Source: Bolinopsis microptera (lineage: Eukaryota; Ctenophora; Tentaculata; Lobata; Bolinopsidae). Taken from it: 64,000 nucleotides of DNA. Below, in pieces: positions 63,270 through 64,000 of this stretch. A program made the translations under genes and the position numbers. The number at the start of each line of letters is the position of its first letter. Within the stretch, counting starts at the first letter, position 1. The notes beneath the pieces were generated by a model, which saw only the letters and a program-made list of their open reading frames with translations, had not been told where the DNA came from and did no database searches. The stretch lies in the NCBI RefSeq assembly GCF_026151205.1, contig NC_087075.1, positions 186,001 through 250,000 on the forward strand, written 5' to 3'.

Positions 63270-63540
63270 ATTATTGGTTCCTCCCGCTTAACACAGACGC
63301 TTGTAAAGCGAACCCCTGGTTAAGATTTACAGTCATGGTACGATATGGCGCCACGGGAAGTCGAACTGTAGCAGTCACCTAAGGGCAGTCACATCAGCGC
63401 AGAGGATTGCAGCCACCACTCAAACTGCGACCTCCGGCATCGCCCAGACTCGGCCAGGGAGGTTTCTCTCCAAATAGCAGCCCACTCCGCAACATCTGAG
63501 AGCAAGAGCGTCGGCCGCCCCACATAATATCAGCATTCAG
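63270..63540. other. GC-balanced stretch, no gene recognised
   Basis: Lies between the hAT-like element and the 164-bp duplication. No supported ORF, tRNA or other RNA was recognised, although its composition differs from the AT-rich surroundings. Confidence 0.3.
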
Positions 63541-63704
63541 CTAGAGGAGTAATACAACGTGCACAACTGTGTCCTGACATTAAACCACGCCTATTAAACC
63601 TTGATTGACGATGTCAATCCGTCGAGATCGTTGCTCTGCGAAGCAGAGCAACGATCGTCGAAGCAAGAATGCAAGTTTGCGCGGCGCGTCGAAGCGGCGA
63701 AGTC
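63541..63704 (-). repeat. 164-bp unit with hairpin and GC-rich element, first copy
   Basis: This is the first of two identical tandem units. It contains back-to-back hairpins: GATTGAC/GTCAATC with a 3-base loop (63603-63619), then GATCGTTGCTCTGC/GCAGAGCAACGATC with loop GAA (63626-63656). The latter is a perfect 14-bp stem. The remainder, read on the minus strand, begins GGACTTCGCCGCTTCGACGC and is the element found inside the macrosatellite's 77-bp arrays. Confidence 0.85.
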
Positions 63705-63868
63705 CTAGAGGAGTAATACAACGTGCACAACTGTGTCCTGACATTAAACCACGCCTATTAAACCTTGATTGACGATGTCAATCCGTCGAGATCGTTGCTC
63801 TGCGAAGCAGAGCAACGATCGTCGAAGCAAGAATGCAAGTTTGCGCGGCGCGTCGAAGCGGCGAAGTC
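63705..63868 (-). repeat. 164-bp unit with hairpin and GC-rich element, second copy
   Basis: Identical to 63541-63704. The 14-bp-stem hairpin is at 63790-63820. The duplication appears perfect, so it is recent or kept homogeneous. Confidence 0.85.
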
Positions 63869-63870
63869 CT

Positions 63871-64000
63871 CCAAATTAAACCACATTAAATAATATCGTC
63901 GTTTATGCTAATGATCAGTGCGGAATCTTTTTACTGAAAACTTTATAAATCAGATCTGAATTTGTTTGTTGTTTCCGTTGTTATGAGGACTAATAAGTTT
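63871..64000. other. Window end, no feature seen
   Basis: AT-rich sequence with no supported feature. Confidence 0.3.

Overview
The window is eukaryotic, AT-rich, repeat-dense DNA from an invertebrate metazoan. The evidence is a spliced 10-exon gene with short GT-AG introns, a Penelope-type GIY-YIG relic, hAT-like and pogo/Tigger-like transposon remnants, and many satellites. A cnidarian-like animal fits, but nothing here fixes the phylum. I saw no prokaryotic operon, rRNA, tRNA or CRISPR array.

Positions 1-51228 are a macrosatellite with a unit of about 19.5-19.6 kb. There are two full copies (about 1-19640 and 19641-39164) and a third (39165-51228) that breaks off about 12.2 kb into the unit. 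The copies are collinear but differ by dense one- to few-base indels, especially in homopolymers, which looks like uncorrected long-read consensus used as gap fill. ORFs there are therefore unreliable. Each unit holds, in order: a possible minus-strand coding segment across the unit junction; a foldback element of about 0.9 kb; nested modules of about 0.6 kb, each with two segments bracketed by splice-like signals; a poly-G/GGCGCC block; an 18-bp AT-rich array; an array of about 77-bp units with a TTAGGG core and an embedded GC-rich hairpin element; a poly-T tract and a GC-richer block; weak coding candidates; an inverted-repeat pair about 4 kb apart; a possible retroelement tail; and a pogo/Tigger-type MITE.

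Positions 51229-53150 replace the expected unit sequence with different DNA. It includes a decayed Penelope-like GIY-YIG domain and a second interrupted ORF. About 400 bp of unit-like sequence returns at 53150-53547.

Positions 54072-61341 (minus) hold the one confident gene: a phospholipase B-like protein of the PLBD2/lamina-ancestor family. It has 10 exons, and every junction is in phase with GT-AG. The reading frame is 1728 nt (575 residues), with a signal peptide and the nucleophile-cysteine motif GSGHC. Its introns are unusual. Intron 8 is a 37-bp satellite. Intron 7 is flanked by a duplicated exon segment and filled with an 8-bp satellite. Intron 5 carries a 2.95-kb near-perfect palindrome with two head-to-head copies of a CXC-type Cys-rich protein relic. 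Intron 4 is a 15-bp minisatellite, and intron 2 is the same 8-bp satellite as intron 7.

Positions 62080-63269 are a decayed hAT-like transposon with an internal 23-bp minisatellite. Positions 63541-63868 are a perfect 164-bp tandem duplication. It contains a strong hairpin and the same GC-rich element that sits inside the 77-bp arrays of the macrosatellite.
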